From NCBI GenBank assembly GCA_937888935.1, contig CALARO010000052.1, forward strand, positions 1 through 5,826: a stretch of DNA of 5,826 nt, in the 5' to 3' direction. Below the pieces are notes generated by a model. It had not been told where the DNA came from, ran no database searches, and saw nothing but the letters and a program-made list of their open reading frames with translations. This stretch comes from an uncultured Clostridia bacterium (GTDB lineage Bacteria; Bacillota; Clostridia; Christensenellales; Borkfalkiaceae). This document shows positions 5,315-5,826 of the stretch, one piece after another (within the stretch, counting starts at the first letter, position 1; each line of letters begins with the position of its first letter). The position numbers and the translations under genes are program-made.

Positions 5315-5826
5315 AATTCCCCGCACGGGCGCGTAGCTGTCGCAAAAAAGTTTTTCTCTGCAAATCAGCCGCCCGTTCTCGAATACGTCGCGGTACAATA
5401 CGCTTTTAATTCCTTCTTTCGGTGCGCGCAGCACGATTTTTCCCGTTTCGTCCGCGATCAGCCCTTCCGCTTCCTTTTCGCTCAGTTTCTTTTCTTCCGC
5501 GGCGGGCGGCGCGATCCGCCCCGTGATTTTGCTCGTCAGCGCATACGTCCGCCTGTCCCGCGTTCCGTAAAACGTTATCGTCACGCTCTTGCCCGCGCAC
5601 GCCGCCTGCAGATACACGGGCGTGGAAAACGGATTATAAATTTTCAGATCGCACGCGGAAGCCACCGTGGCGTCGCGGGAAGCCGCCGCATACGAAACGG
5701 AAAGCGAATGACTTCTTCGTTCCGTCACCGTCAGTCCCGATAAAAGCGCGGCGTTGAAAAGCGTGGTGCTTGCCTGACACACGCCGCCGCCCACACCCTC
5801 GGTAAATTTGCCGTTTTCAATCACTT
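5282..5826 (-). CDS. VanW-family protein, C-terminal portion (5' end cut by window edge)
   Basis: The visible 181 codons (plus two bases) form the end of a VanW-domain protein. The block VIENGKFTEGVGGGVCQAST with TLFNAALLSGL, ERRSHSLSVSY and RDATVA (about the first 55 visible residues) is the hallmark of the family, including the conserved GGGVCQ cysteine. After it come a beta-rich stretch (LKIYNPFSTPVYLQA, KSVTITFYG) and a C-terminal segment (VLYRDVFENGRLICREKL, YAPVRGIIGI) resembling the G5-like tail of clostridial VanW proteins. VanW was named from glycopeptide-resistance clusters, but most members are chromosomal, usually exported or membrane-anchored, and of unknown biochemical function; no resistance role should be inferred. 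The frame is open to the right edge, so the true start, signal peptide or membrane anchor are outside; the GTG at 5824 lies inside the conserved domain and is not the start. The stop TAA lies in the tandem repeat. asnS follows 212 bp later with its own promoter, so the two need not be related. Confidence 0.9.
   Translation of the reverse strand, partial: VIENGKFTEGVGGGVCQASTTLFNAALLSGLTVTERRSHSLSVSYAAASRDATVASACDLKIYNPFSTPVYLQAACAGKSVTITFYGTRDRRTYALTSKITGRIAPPAAEEKKLSEKEAEGLIADETGKIVLRAPKEGIKSVLYRDVFENGRLICREKLFCDSYAPVRGIIGIIERKESE

Noticed and set aside
4053..5336. A 427-codon open frame on the plus strand, antisense to asnS
   Set aside because: It lies opposite a clearly conserved synthetase and runs across the promoter and intergenic DNA. 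Its product is rich in Arg, His and Phe, as expected from the complement of G/C-biased codons. No domain is recognisable.

Overview
All five protein genes lie on the minus strand, so the window reads right to left: a VanW-family protein (5' end cut by the right edge), asparaginyl-tRNA synthetase (asnS), the phosphate acyltransferase PlsX (plsX), ribonuclease III (rnc) and the chromosome condensation ATPase SMC (smc, cut by the left edge). The plsX-rnc-smc order, the E. coli-length AsnRS of about 464 residues, purine-rich Shine-Dalgarno sites and a VanW protein together suggest a Clostridia-like Firmicute. The coding regions are G/C-rich at third codon positions, while parts of the intergenic DNA are A/T-rich. 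I cannot name the genus from sequence alone.

Layout. 5282-5826: C-terminal part of the VanW-family protein; its stop codon sits inside a 23-bp tandem repeat (5248-5314). 5070-5281: an A/T-rich intergenic region with a possible weak terminator for the VanW gene, a very good sigma-A-type promoter for asnS (5133-5161) and a G/C hairpin directly next to the asnS ribosome binding site. 3675-5069: asnS. 3497-3674: a 178-bp intergenic region holding the asnS terminator inside a compact, palindrome-rich element bounded by an 8-bp perfect inverted repeat (3546-3666). 2438-3496: plsX, overlapping rnc (1767-2441) by four bases (GTGA). 1696-1766: a 71-bp gap with one hairpin and the smc ribosome binding site. 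1-1695: the first 565 codons of smc.

Functionally this is a core housekeeping segment: translation (AsnRS), phospholipid initiation (PlsX), RNA processing (RNase III) and chromosome organisation (SMC). asnS looks like its own transcription unit, with a promoter in front and a terminator behind. plsX-rnc-smc look co-transcribed, with plsX and rnc translationally coupled.

I see no phage, transposase, CRISPR or defence genes and no clear new system. The points worth a second look are the structured intergenic element between asnS and plsX, a Ser in place of a normally conserved catalytic Asp in RNase III, and the tandem repeat across the VanW stop codon.
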